A stretch of DNA of 64,000 nucleotides. Origin: Chloroflexota bacterium (lineage in GTDB: Bacteria > Chloroflexota > Anaerolineae > UBA7937 > B3-Chlor). The notes under the pieces were generated by a model, which made no database searches, was not told where the DNA came from, and was given only the letters and a program-made list of their open reading frames with translations. The stretch is taken from positions 62,001 through 126,000 of the forward strand of contig JAUVXJ010000001.1 in the NCBI GenBank assembly GCA_030603665.1, written 5' to 3'. The stretch's first letter is position 1; each line of letters starts with the position of its first letter. The translations under genes were made by a program, and so were the position numbers. This document shows positions 1-7,444 of the stretch, in pieces.

Positions 1-343
1 CTTCTGCACAACGCACAGGACTTCCGATCTCCTGTCGTTTCTCAAGAAGCAGTACTTGCAGGCCTCTTTCAGCGGCGAAATGTGCGGCTGTGGTGCCAGC
101 GGGCCCCGCTCCCACAACCACGACGTCATACTGGCGACTGAGCGGAGCGGGAGCAGGAGGCTCGCTCTGCAGCACCAATGCCTCTACTGGGCAAGCGGCA
201 ACGCACAGCCCACACTCACTACACACGATGCTTCGTCGATCATCAATCTCATCTCTGCCAGCTCCAGTGCCTCGAAAGGGCACATGCTGACGCATCCTCC
301 GCAGTAGGGTGCACCGTGTCTGTCTAACGGTTGGCGTTTGCAC
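1..343 (-). CDS. Ferredoxin-fused geranylgeranyl-reductase-family FAD oxidoreductase (partial)
   Basis: The gene runs off the left edge; only about 114 N-terminal codons are present. From a GTG at 343 the frame is open to base 1. It reads a [4Fe-4S] motif [12 protein letters not shown] (about 223-188) and then the dinucleotide-binding start [16 protein letters not shown], typical of FAD-dependent geranylgeranyl reductase-like enzymes that saturate isoprenoid chains. A second ferredoxin motif ([10 protein letters not shown]) is present at 306-277 but in another frame. Its first Cys (313-311) lies in the main frame, so the 5' end seems to carry two compensating indels. It lies downstream of acpP on the same strand, and the isoprenoid genes fni and polyprenyl synthase are close by. 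Family assignment is good for the FAD domain; the exact substrate is unknown. Confidence 0.7.
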   Translation of the reverse strand, partial: MQTPTVRQTRCTLLRRMRQHVPFRGTGAGRDEIDDRRSIVCSECGLCVAACPVEALVLQSEPPAPAPLSRQYDVVVVGAGPAGTTAAHFAAERGLQVLLLEKRQEIGSPVRCAE

Positions 344-376
344 TCGCTCCCCCTTGCACTGGGCGCTAGAATGAAG

Positions 377-402
377 AAAGGGATGCCCGAAGGCATCCCT
401 TT
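377..402 (-). terminator. Intrinsic terminator after acpP
   Basis: A perfect 11-bp stem (377-387 with 392-402) closes on a CGAA tetraloop, 24 bases past the acpP stop. On the minus strand the stem is followed by a pyrimidine-rich TTTCTTCATT tract. It probably limits read-through from acpP into the oxidoreductase gene, whose GTG start lies 34 bases further on. Confidence 0.75.
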
Positions 403-425
403 CGGTTCAGTCATTTGCGATTGTC

Positions 426-719
426 CTAGGCCAGACCTTCCTCCGCGATCCTCTTCTCGATGTATGCTACCGCCTGGCCCACGGTGGTTATCTCCTGGGC
501 CTCTTCATCAGAGATCTCAACCGTCCGACCGAACTTCTCCTCGAAGTACTCCTCAAAGGACATGATGAGTTCCACAAGATCAAGAGAGTCGGCCTCAAGA
601 TCTTCCTTGAAGCTCGCTTTTGGCACGACCTTGTCCTCAGGCGCGCCAAGTTGCTCAATGATGATCGCCTTGATCGCAGAGAAGACATCTCCCTCAACCG
701 CTTCGCCCATTGCGTTCAC
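426..719 (-). CDS. acpP: Acyl carrier protein
   Basis: A 97-residue acidic protein that carries acyl chains on a 4'-phosphopantetheine arm during fatty acid synthesis. The attachment motif is DSLDLVEL, with Ser45 as the modified residue, and the usual four-helix ACP pattern surrounds it. The listed start is GTG 719, preceded by GAGGAAGAAGG; an in-frame ATG at 710 behind a GGGGG tract is equally plausible and gives a 94-residue protein. It stands alone, with its own promoter (766-794) and terminator (377-402), not inside a fab cluster. Identification is secure. Confidence 0.93.
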   Translation of the reverse strand: MNAMGEAVEGDVFSAIKAIIIEQLGAPEDKVVPKASFKEDLEADSLDLVELIMSFEEYFEEKFGRTVEISDEEAQEITTVGQAVAYIEKRIAEEGLA

Positions 720-765
720 CCCCTTCTTCCTCGTTAGGCCCTGTTATTGTGCCTCTAGACAATCA

Positions 766-794
766 AGTATAGCAGCCTTGGATGCGATAGTCAA
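766..794 (-). promoter_or_regulatory. Sigma-70 promoter for acpP
   Basis: On the minus strand, TTGACT (794-789) and TATACT (771-766) are separated by 17 bases. It lies about 47 bases upstream of the acpP start and is back to back with the fni promoter. Confidence 0.7.
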
Positions 795-804
795 GCCCGG
801 AGGC

Positions 805-833
805 TTGACAACAACCTTCAGTACATTGATAAT
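805..833 (+). promoter_or_regulatory. Sigma-70 promoter for fni
   Basis: TTGACA (805-810) and GATAAT (828-833) are separated by 17 bases, about 63 bases before the fni ATG. Confidence 0.65.
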
Positions 834-896
834 ACGCTGGACTGCCTCGAAAAATCAAGAACACTGAAGAGTCCCGAGAGTTACGGAATAGCCAGC

Positions 897-1919
897 ATGC
901 ATCAGCAGAGAAAGCTCGACCATCTTCGCATTTGCCTGGATAGAAACCCCCAGTTCGCCAACGTTACCACCGGACTCGAGAAGTACCGCTTTGCACATCA
1001 GTCTCTGCCTGAGATCGACCTTGACGAGGTAGTGCTGTCCTCTGAATTGCTGGGCAAGAGCCTGAAGGCCCCCCTCGTGATATCCAGCATGACAGGAGGC
1101 ACCGGCGAGGCAGAGCAGATCAACCTGAATCTCGCCGAGGCAGCCCAACACATGGGATTGGCCATGGGTTTAGGATCCTTGAGAGCTGCCCTCGAGGACC
1201 CCTCATTGGTGGGCACCTATCGAGTGAGAGGAGTTGCACCAGACATCCTGCTTCTTGCCAATCTGGGTGCAGTGCAACTCAACTATGAATACGGCGCCGA
1301 GGACTGCCACAGAGTGGTGGAAATGATTGAGGCGGACGCTCTCGTGCTTCACCTCAACCCCCTTCAGGAATGCCTTCAGCTGGGCGGCAACACGAACTTC
1401 TCTTCTTTGCTGAAGAAGATAGAACAGGTTTGCCACCAGCTTCCAGTTCCTCTCGTGGTCAAAGAGGTAGGATGGGGCATCTCTACCAGGACGGCGAAGA
1501 TGCTGAACAACGCCGGCGTTGCCGCCATAGACGTGGCTGGCGCAGGAGGGACCTCTTGGAGTGCGGTGGAGAGGGATAGGGCCCCGGATGACAAGACCGA
1601 CAGCATCGCGGAAGCGTTCGCTGACTGGGGAATCCCCACCGTCGACTCCATTCTCATGGTGCGCAGAGCTGCGCCACGCATGACCATCATCGGCAGTGGA
1701 GGAATCCGCACCGGGATCGACATAGCCAAGGTCATAGCTCTCGGCGCTCATGCTGCTGGAATCGCCGCACCTTTGCTCACACCAGCCACCGTCGGTGCTG
1801 AGGCAGTCGTTGCCAAGCTGGAGGAAGTGGTCGATGAGTTGCGGATTGCCATGTTCTGCGTGGGCGCTGCGGACCTGGGGACTCTGAAGGACACCCCTCT
1901 GCTAGAGAGAATCGATTGA
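897..1919 (+). CDS. fni: Type 2 isopentenyl-diphosphate delta-isomerase
   Basis: A 340-residue FMN-dependent enzyme that interconverts isopentenyl and dimethylallyl diphosphate. It has the family marks of a TIM-barrel flavoprotein: SMTGG at residues 64-68, GLGSLR at 91-96, HLNPLQE, KEVGWG and a late GSGGIRTG phosphate/FMN loop. Length is normal for Fni (about 340-350). The ATG at 897 has only a weak Shine-Dalgarno sequence. The stop codon overlaps the TTG start proposed for the following polyprenyl synthase, so the two are translationally coupled and together make allylic substrate and longer prenyl chains. The type 2 enzyme is common in Archaea, Firmicutes and Chloroflexota. Confidence 0.95.
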   Translation: MHQQRKLDHLRICLDRNPQFANVTTGLEKYRFAHQSLPEIDLDEVVLSSELLGKSLKAPLVISSMTGGTGEAEQINLNLAEAAQHMGLAMGLGSLRAALEDPSLVGTYRVRGVAPDILLLANLGAVQLNYEYGAEDCHRVVEMIEADALVLHLNPLQECLQLGGNTNFSSLLKKIEQVCHQLPVPLVVKEVGWGISTRTAKMLNNAGVAAIDVAGAGGTSWSAVERDRAPDDKTDSIAEAFADWGIPTVDSILMVRRAAPRMTIIGSGGIRTGIDIAKVIALGAHAAGIAAPLLTPATVGAEAVVAKLEEVVDELRIAMFCVGAADLGTLKDTPLLERID

Positions 1920-2953
1920 TCGCAGGTAGCAGGCCAATGGTATTTGACAAGTTCGACGGCTATCTGGCCGCCATCGAGACTGAGATGAGGAGGTCGTTCG
2001 CGGTTTCTGCAAAGGAACTGGCACCGTACTATGGAATGATCTCATACCACCTAGGATGGGTCGACCAGAGCTTCTGCCCCAGTGAGCAGCGACCTGGCAA
2101 GCGGCTGCGACCCGTGCTGTGCTTGTTGTCTTGCGAGGCGTGTGGAGGGGACTGGGGTCAGGCTGTCCCCGCTGCTGCAACCCTCGAGCTCCTGCACAAC
2201 TTCTCTTTGATCCACGATGATATTGAGGACGGCAGCCCGCAGCGGAGACACCGTCCAACCGTCTGGAGCCTGTGGGGCGAGGCGCAGGCAATCAACGTTG
2301 GCGATGGATTGTTCGCCATTAGCCGTCTCGCCCTTCAGCGTCTCAGTGAACGTGGGGTCAGTCCCGAGAAGATCGTCCGCGCCTTCCGTTATGTTGACGA
2401 GACCTGCCTTCAGCTCACTGAGGGCCAGTACCTCGATCTCGCTTTCGAAGAGCAGGAGCGCGTGACAGTGGACATGTACACGGAAATGATTGGCAAGAAG
2501 ACCGCCGCACTCATGGCCTGCTCCACTCAACTGGGAGCCCTTCTTGCCACGGATGACGAGTTCGTGATCGACAGCTATCGATCTTTTGGCTACCAGCTGG
2601 GGCTGCTATTTCAGATAGTGGATGACATGCTCGGTATCTGGGGCTCAAGTGAAGCCACAGGCAAGGGGGTGGGAGAGGATATTATCAGCAAGAAGAAATC
2701 GCTGCCCGTGCTCTACGCCCTTCAGCAAAGTGACGAACTCCGGGACATATACCGACAGGAGTCGATGGACGCGGAGCAACAGCAGATAGTGATGGAGAGG
2801 CTGGAGAGTCTTTCTGCCCGCCAATATGCGGAAGAGATGGCCGCCAGATACTTAGAGCTGGCCTTGGATACTCTGGAGAACACGCGGATCCAAAACCAGG
2901 CTCACGAGAATCTCAGGAAGATAGCTCATTTCCTCGTCGAGAGACAGCACTAG
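1916..2953 (+). CDS. Polyprenyl diphosphate synthase (trans-isoprenyl)
   Basis: A 345-residue class I trans-prenyltransferase. The first Asp-rich motif DDIED lies at residues 101-105 and the second, DDMLG, at about 236-240, both within an all-helical protein of normal length. It condenses IPP onto allylic diphosphates to make geranylgeranyl or longer chains; chain length cannot be read reliably by eye. The TTG start at 1916 overlaps the fni stop; ATG 1937 is the alternative. It forms an operon with fni. Its stop codon shares the four bases CTAG with the stop of the convergent hemW. Confidence 0.92.
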   Translation: MIAGSRPMVFDKFDGYLAAIETEMRRSFAVSAKELAPYYGMISYHLGWVDQSFCPSEQRPGKRLRPVLCLLSCEACGGDWGQAVPAAATLELLHNFSLIHDDIEDGSPQRRHRPTVWSLWGEAQAINVGDGLFAISRLALQRLSERGVSPEKIVRAFRYVDETCLQLTEGQYLDLAFEEQERVTVDMYTEMIGKKTAALMACSTQLGALLATDDEFVIDSYRSFGYQLGLLFQIVDDMLGIWGSSEATGKGVGEDIISKKKSLPVLYALQQSDELRDIYRQESMDAEQQQIVMERLESLSARQYAEEMAARYLELALDTLENTRIQNQAHENLRKIAHFLVERQH

Positions 2954-4098
2954 TCTATACCAAGTGGCAGGAAGCGCTCGAAGACGTCATTACCCAGGAG
3001 GCGCCCTCTGGGAGTAAGGCGTACGCCGCTCCCGTTCACATCGAGGAGGCCGAGTTCAATCATCTCGCGCATCTGGTCCCCGTAGATCTGTACGAAAGAA
3101 GCGGCGAAGCGCTCCTCGAATTCACTGAAGGACACCCCTCGACATAGCCGAAGCCCCATGATCATAGTCTCGCTCAATTCTGTGGCCCGATCGATCTTCT
3201 CGCGTCCGCCTACGATCTCTTGTCTGCTCTCCACACGCTGCACGTATTCCTCGGGCGAGAGCACGTTATGGTAGCGGAATTCGCCGCTGTATGAGTGAGC
3301 CCCAGCCCCGAAGCCGAGATAGGGCCGATTAAGCCAGTAGGTCGTATTGTGCTGGCATTCGCGCCCGCTCAAGGCCCAGTTGGAAATCTCGTAGTGAACG
3401 TACCCTGCAGCAGCCAGCAGATCCTCGGCACGCTCGTACATGGCCGCTGCGAGATCGGGGTCAGGAGAAGACAGCTCTCCTCCAGCGATGAGGCCGGCCA
3501 GGGTAGTGCCTTGCTCCACAGAGAGGCAGTACAGGGACAGATGCTCAGGTCTGAGGTCAACGGCTGTGGACAGGTCTGTCTCCCACTGCGACAGGGACTG
3601 TGTCGGCAGGCCGTAGATGAGGTCCAGACTGATGTTGTCAAAACCAGCCTTCCGCGCCTGATGGTATGTCTCTGCCGCGCGGGCAGCATCGTGCAGTCTG
3701 CCCAATAACCCCAGCAGCTTGTCGTCGAACGACTGTACTCCCACGCTCAGCCGGTTGACTCCCAGGGCCCGCAGATCGAACAGATGAGAGGGCTCCACGG
3801 TCCCCGGGTTGGCTTCGATCGTGATCTCGGCGTCGCCTACCACGGCGAACTGCTGGGCACACGCGTTCAAGATTCGTCCCAAGAGGTTGGTGCTGAGCAC
3901 GGTCGGGGTCCCGCCGCCCAGGTACACAGACGAGGCTCGCAGGGGTGCCTCTGTGCGTGCTGATTCGGCGATCTCCCTGACTAGAGCCTCGACGTACCGC
4001 TCCTGCAAGGGATGCAGGCCGGCGTAGGAATTGAAGGTGCAGTACCTGCACTTGGCCAGACAAAAGGGGATATGGACGTATATAGCTGCCTTCTTCAC
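2950..4098 (-). CDS. hemW: HemW-like radical SAM protein (coproporphyrinogen III oxidase family)
   Basis: A 382-residue radical SAM protein. From the chosen GTG start the N-terminus contains IPFCLAKCRYC, giving the iron-sulfur cysteines at residues 13, 17 and 20 in the CxxxCxxC pattern. GGGTPT, ANPGT, GVQSF, DLIYGLP and the HNTTYW/GFGAGAHSY segment follow, all typical of HemW/HemN-like proteins. HemW is a haem chaperone rather than an oxidase in the bacteria studied. The GTG at 4098 forms a GTGA overlap with the upstream yqeB stop and follows GGCGAGGG, so it is preferred over longer in-frame starts up to 4131. It lies in a two-gene minus-strand operon. Confidence 0.9.
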   Translation of the reverse strand: MKKAAIYVHIPFCLAKCRYCTFNSYAGLHPLQERYVEALVREIAESARTEAPLRASSVYLGGGTPTVLSTNLLGRILNACAQQFAVVGDAEITIEANPGTVEPSHLFDLRALGVNRLSVGVQSFDDKLLGLLGRLHDAARAAETYHQARKAGFDNISLDLIYGLPTQSLSQWETDLSTAVDLRPEHLSLYCLSVEQGTTLAGLIAGGELSSPDPDLAAAMYERAEDLLAAAGYVHYEISNWALSGRECQHNTTYWLNRPYLGFGAGAHSYSGEFRYHNVLSPEEYVQRVESRQEIVGGREKIDRATELSETMIMGLRLCRGVSFSEFEERFAASFVQIYGDQMREMIELGLLDVNGSGVRLTPRGRLLGNDVFERFLPLGID

Positions 4099-4928
4099 AA
4101 ACCCTCGCCGGCCGATGGGCGCTGCTCGCACGACGAGCGATGAAGGTAGAGAATGGCCTCCAGGGCGCCACCTCCGATCGCCAGAGCCTTGTCTGAGATG
4201 GAGAAGCAGTGGTCTCTGATGCCGCGGGGATCGACGTCGCCCACCTTCATGCCTTTGGTGACGCCTAGCCCGTCAGCCAGCAAACCCCGGAGCACTCCGT
4301 CGATCTTTGCGATCACGGATTCACCATCAATCCGGGCCATGATTTCACTGGCTATCACCTCGTCGCCTATGCGCTTCGTTCCCTGCAGGATGCCAGAGCG
4401 AGGAGCTCGAAGCACCCGTTCTACGGTATGCCCCAGGACTTCGCCGGGAATCCCTGTGTCAGGCACCGCGCTGCCTTCGAGGATTACTCTGCCAAGGTAG
4501 TGTCCTCTCTTCGTCTCCACAACGGCGTGCACGTCGACCCCAGCAACGAAACCGGGTCCCAGGCCGACGACGATGGGCGCATCGTTGATCGTCGTGCCGA
4601 GGTTCCTCTTGGCCAGAATCGCATCCACGAGGGCGTCTGGACCCCATCGAGAGATGGTTTCACCGAGTGGGTCCACCATTACCGGCACCTCTCCCACTGT
4701 CAGAACCGGAAGAGCCTGCTCCAGAGAGTCCACGCGGCGACCCACGACCCCCTCGATCTCGACGACATCCTCGAACATTGCCGCGGCGAAGGCCACGGCC
4801 CTGCGGATAACGGTTGGCTGTGCCAGCTCGATAACCATCACCCGGAACCCCACCCTATGCAAGCGGTGGATGACGCCGCTGGCCAAGTCGCCTCCCCCTC
4901 TAACCAAGACCTTGATTTCTTCCAGCAA
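4095..4928 (-). CDS. yqeB: YqeB-family selenium-dependent molybdenum hydroxylase system protein (EF2563 family)
   Basis: A protein of about 277 residues beginning LLEEIKVLVRGGGDLASGV, with VIELAQPTVIRRAVAFA and a C-terminal KGMKVGDVDPRG segment. This matches the EF2563/YqeB family, which co-occurs with selenium-dependent molybdenum hydroxylases and probably acts in cofactor maturation; its biochemical role is not settled. The TTG at 4928 is chosen because GGAGAG lies 6 bases upstream; a longer in-frame start at 4997 would cross a -10-like TATAAT on this strand (5002-4997). It is coupled to hemW by a GTGA overlap. No xanthine-dehydrogenase-type subunit is in the window, so any partner enzyme must be elsewhere. 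Confidence 0.82.
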   Translation of the reverse strand: MLEEIKVLVRGGGDLASGVIHRLHRVGFRVMVIELAQPTVIRRAVAFAAAMFEDVVEIEGVVGRRVDSLEQALPVLTVGEVPVMVDPLGETISRWGPDALVDAILAKRNLGTTINDAPIVVGLGPGFVAGVDVHAVVETKRGHYLGRVILEGSAVPDTGIPGEVLGHTVERVLRAPRSGILQGTKRIGDEVIASEIMARIDGESVIAKIDGVLRGLLADGLGVTKGMKVGDVDPRGIRDHCFSISDKALAIGGGALEAILYLHRSSCEQRPSAGEGL

Positions 4929-5025
4929 TGCAGCTCTCCCTGGAGTTTTACACCCGGAGCGGCTCCACACCGCCGCACCGGCAGATCTCCGAGCCAATTA
5001 TAGCCAGCTCATCCTGAAAAGGCTA

Positions 5026-5055
5026 TTGGACAACCCATCGCTGGCGGGCTATAAT
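5026..5055 (+). promoter_or_regulatory. Sigma-70 promoter for lpdD-ubiX
   Basis: TTGGAC (5026-5031) and TATAAT (5050-5055) with 18-base spacing, about 68 bases before the lpdD start. A second TATAAT on the opposite strand (4997-5002) may serve yqeB-hemW, but its -35 region is poor. Confidence 0.6.
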
Positions 5056-5122
5056 CCCGCTGGCGAGTGACTGGACACGCAAGCTTGGATGTCTCGTGAG
5101 GCAGTCTAGAAGAAGCGCGTAG

Positions 5123-5506
5123 ATGAAGGAATGGGAGTTTTCCACCCCAGAGAGCGAGTACAGGGTGCACTCCCTGTCCGTTCTGGTCGGAGACGATCTC
5201 CTCACCTGCTTTTGGGGCGGCACGCAGGCGCACATTGGTGCTGTGGCTGTTGCTCTACCCCGTCCGAGCATCGCAGATCCCAGCACCACGAGCTCGACGT
5301 CATCCGTCTTCTCGCTCCTGGGTCACAAGGAGGACATGGTGGTCAAGATGGTGTCGGAGAGGCTGTCTGCAAGACTGAAGAGAAACGTGGTGGTTACAGC
5401 CGGCATCCACTGGGATGATCTTGACGAGAGCGCCATCGCGAAGATCATGGACAACTGCTCGTGGCTGACGGACCGGATAGGAGAGATTGTGGAGCGGGAA
5501 GGATGA
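5123..5506 (+). CDS. lpdD: LpdD-like prenylated flavin chaperone
   Basis: A 127-residue protein with PHIGAVA-like (AHIGAVAVALPRPS), SVFSLLGHKED and NVVVTAGIHWDDL segments, recalled as typical of the small LpdD/'subunit D' family encoded beside UbiX/UbiD-type genes. In the known systems this protein helps deliver or mature prenylated FMN for reversible decarboxylases. It overlaps ubiX by ATGA, which strongly supports the assignment. No UbiD-type decarboxylase is encoded here, so the acceptor enzyme must be elsewhere in the genome. The function is inferred from family and context. Confidence 0.75.
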   Translation: MKEWEFSTPESEYRVHSLSVLVGDDLLTCFWGGTQAHIGAVAVALPRPSIADPSTTSSTSSVFSLLGHKEDMVVKMVSERLSARLKRNVVVTAGIHWDDLDESAIAKIMDNCSWLTDRIGEIVEREG

Positions 5507-6075
5507 AAAGACTAGTGGTGGGTTTGTCAGGTGCATCCGCTGCCATCTATGGCATAAGGCTGCTGGAGGTCCTGCACTCCCTGGAAGTGGAATCTCACCT
5601 AGTGATTACTGATCCCGCCCGCGACATCATCGCCCTCGAGACAGACTACGATGAGGCTCAGGTCGAAGCGCTCGCCAGCCACGTCTATCAGGTGCGCGAC
5701 CTGGGAGCCGCCATCAGCAGCGGGTCTTTCAAGACGGATGGTATGGTGGTGGTCCCGTGCTCCATCAAGACGCTCTCCGCGGTGGCCAACTCCTACAACG
5801 ACAATCTCCTCGTCCGCGCTGCTGACGTCACTCTCAAAGAACGTAGGCGACTGGTTCTGGTGGTGAGAGAGACACCCTTACACACTGGCCATCTGAACTT
5901 GATGAAGATGGTGTCGGAAATGGGGGCTGTGGTCTACGTGCCCGTCCCGGCGTTCTACGCGCTGCCCAAGACCATCGGTGACATCGTGGATCACACGGTG
6001 GGCAGGATTCTCGATCTCTTCGACCTGGAGCACGATCTGGTGAGGAGATGGAACCGGCTTCCTGGTCCCGCATGA
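5503..6075 (+). CDS. ubiX: Flavin prenyltransferase UbiX
   Basis: A 190-residue flavoprotein that transfers a dimethylallyl group to reduced FMN, making the prenyl-FMN cofactor of UbiD-family decarboxylases. The N-terminus MKRLVVGLSGASAAIYGIRL is the classic UbiX FMN site. VVVPCSIKTLSAVANSYNDN and RRLVLVVRETPLH follow, as in the family. The ATG at 5503 overlaps the lpdD stop (ATGA); a longer upstream reading from 5461 is discarded. It is translationally coupled to lpdD. Identification is secure. Confidence 0.95.
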   Translation: MKRLVVGLSGASAAIYGIRLLEVLHSLEVESHLVITDPARDIIALETDYDEAQVEALASHVYQVRDLGAAISSGSFKTDGMVVVPCSIKTLSAVANSYNDNLLVRAADVTLKERRRLVLVVRETPLHTGHLNLMKMVSEMGAVVYVPVPAFYALPKTIGDIVDHTVGRILDLFDLEHDLVRRWNRLPGPA

Positions 6076-6890
6076 CCCGCGCGATTCGACGCTGAGCCAA
6101 GACTCTGTGTCTAACTCGCGATTTCCTACCCACATGCCAAATTCTCGTTGATCCCCTACTGGATCCCCCGCACTTTCGTCCCTCTATTTGAGGCCCGAGC
6201 GTGTCGCCGAGTTCCATCTGTGACGGCGAGGTGTCGGCTGTGCCTAGCGGGGCAGGTGTTTCGCGACAAGCGCGGGGCCCTGATTGCCGATCGATGGCGA
6301 GGCCCTCATCGCTTTGCAGCACAAGGAGGGGCCCTCCCAGAACGCCCCCAGAGCCGTGCGGTTGATGTAGGCGCCCCCGATTGGTCATGATCCCCTAAGA
6401 GAATCGGCAGAGCGCTTCCCCGGCCCCTCAGAGACGTCGTGGAGCGGGCCTTGATCCCACAACTCTCGGCAAGTGACACCGGCTGTCTCCCCTAGGAGAG
6501 CCAGGGCGTCAGATCCTGTCTCTCCCGGTCAGTTTGCCTCCTCACGGTGAGAGTCAAGGCTACCGCAAGTAGTTCCTGCGCGCCGGATCTTGGCCGCATG
6601 GGAGAGTCCGGGGCATTTGCGGGCCGATTGGTGGCGTTATGTCTACTTCGTGTTGCGTTGTCATAACCCATGACGATAGTGGGCGACTTATGTCAAGGCC
6701 CGCTCGCCACTTCCCTACTCGATCACATCTACAGAAGTGGGCCTTTGGCCAAGGAGCTGTGAGCGGCGGGGCTCTGGCGCGTCAAGGGGCCGGGGATTTG
6801 ATCGCTATGGGCTTGATTTCGCAAGATGCATGCGATATATTAGGACAGGCACCTGGCGTTGGCCGGTCGGCTGGCGGGAGGAAGGTCGCT
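6076..6890. other. Intergenic stretch with no recognised gene
   Basis: About 815 bases between ubiX and a decayed gene. Open frames exist on both strands but none has a recognisable domain or a convincing start. The longest plus-strand one (6639-6968) is of interest only at its 3' end, where it enters the CoA-transferase/GNAT remnant. The stretch may be degraded coding DNA. Confidence 0.5.
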
Positions 6891-7327
6891 ATGGAGAAGT
6901 TGCCTTGGGAGGAGCGGTACGCTGAGAAGACAAAGACCGCTCGCCAGGCTGTGATCTTCAGCTTTTGATGGGCACGTTCGCCCACGAAGGAGTGCAGTAC
7001 TACGCTACAATAGACTACGACCAGCAAATGTCCATCGTTGCCATCTGGGACAACAGCAGCGAGGAGCAGATCATCGGGGTGGACAGACATCTCGAGGAGA
7101 AGAATTCGGACAAGGCCGCGCTGGCCGTGCTGGTTCACGGTGATTGGCAGGGGCAGGGTATTGGAACGCTGATGGACGAATACCTGGAGCAGATGGCGCG
7201 GTCTGACAACATCCATGGATTCAAGGGAGAGGTCCTTGAGCAGAACACGCGCGCACTCCACGTGTTCACCCGACTTGGTCGCAAGGCCAAGACCGAGTAC
7301 GATGAGGGCGTCTACACGGTGAGCTAG
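6891..7327 (+). pseudogene. Remnant of an acetyl-CoA hydrolase/transferase-GNAT fusion gene (internal deletion)
   Basis: Two pieces are visible. From ATG 6891, preceded by GGGAGGAAGG, one frame reads MEKLPWEERYAEKTKTARQ, resembling the first residues of acetyl-CoA hydrolase/4-hydroxybutyrate CoA-transferases; it stops at 6968. In a second frame (6965-7327) comes a GNAT C-terminal half with YYATIDYDQQMSIVAI, an acetyl-CoA loop DWQGQGIGT, and a DEGVYTV ending. Fusions of these two domains, about 600 residues or more long, exist in bacteria. Here most of the transferase and part of the GNAT domain are missing and the junction is frameshifted. I infer a deletion remnant. The alternative is a genuine short GNAT protein starting at 6965 or 6968. 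Confidence 0.55.
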
Positions 7328-7444
7328 AGGTTCGATGATGCGTGAGAGGAATGGCCTGCGCGGCGAGTCGCCCAAGAGAGCTGGGGTTGATTCGCCCCCA
7401 AATGACACTTGAGTGATTGTTGCGTGAAAGGAGAGTCTTGAGCG

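Noticed and set aside
1203..1751. Minus-strand open frame inside fni
   Set aside because: Antisense to a gene with strong family motifs; no support.
4428..5003. Plus-strand open frame of 191 codons opposite yqeB
   Set aside because: Shadow of yqeB; no ribosome site and no domain.
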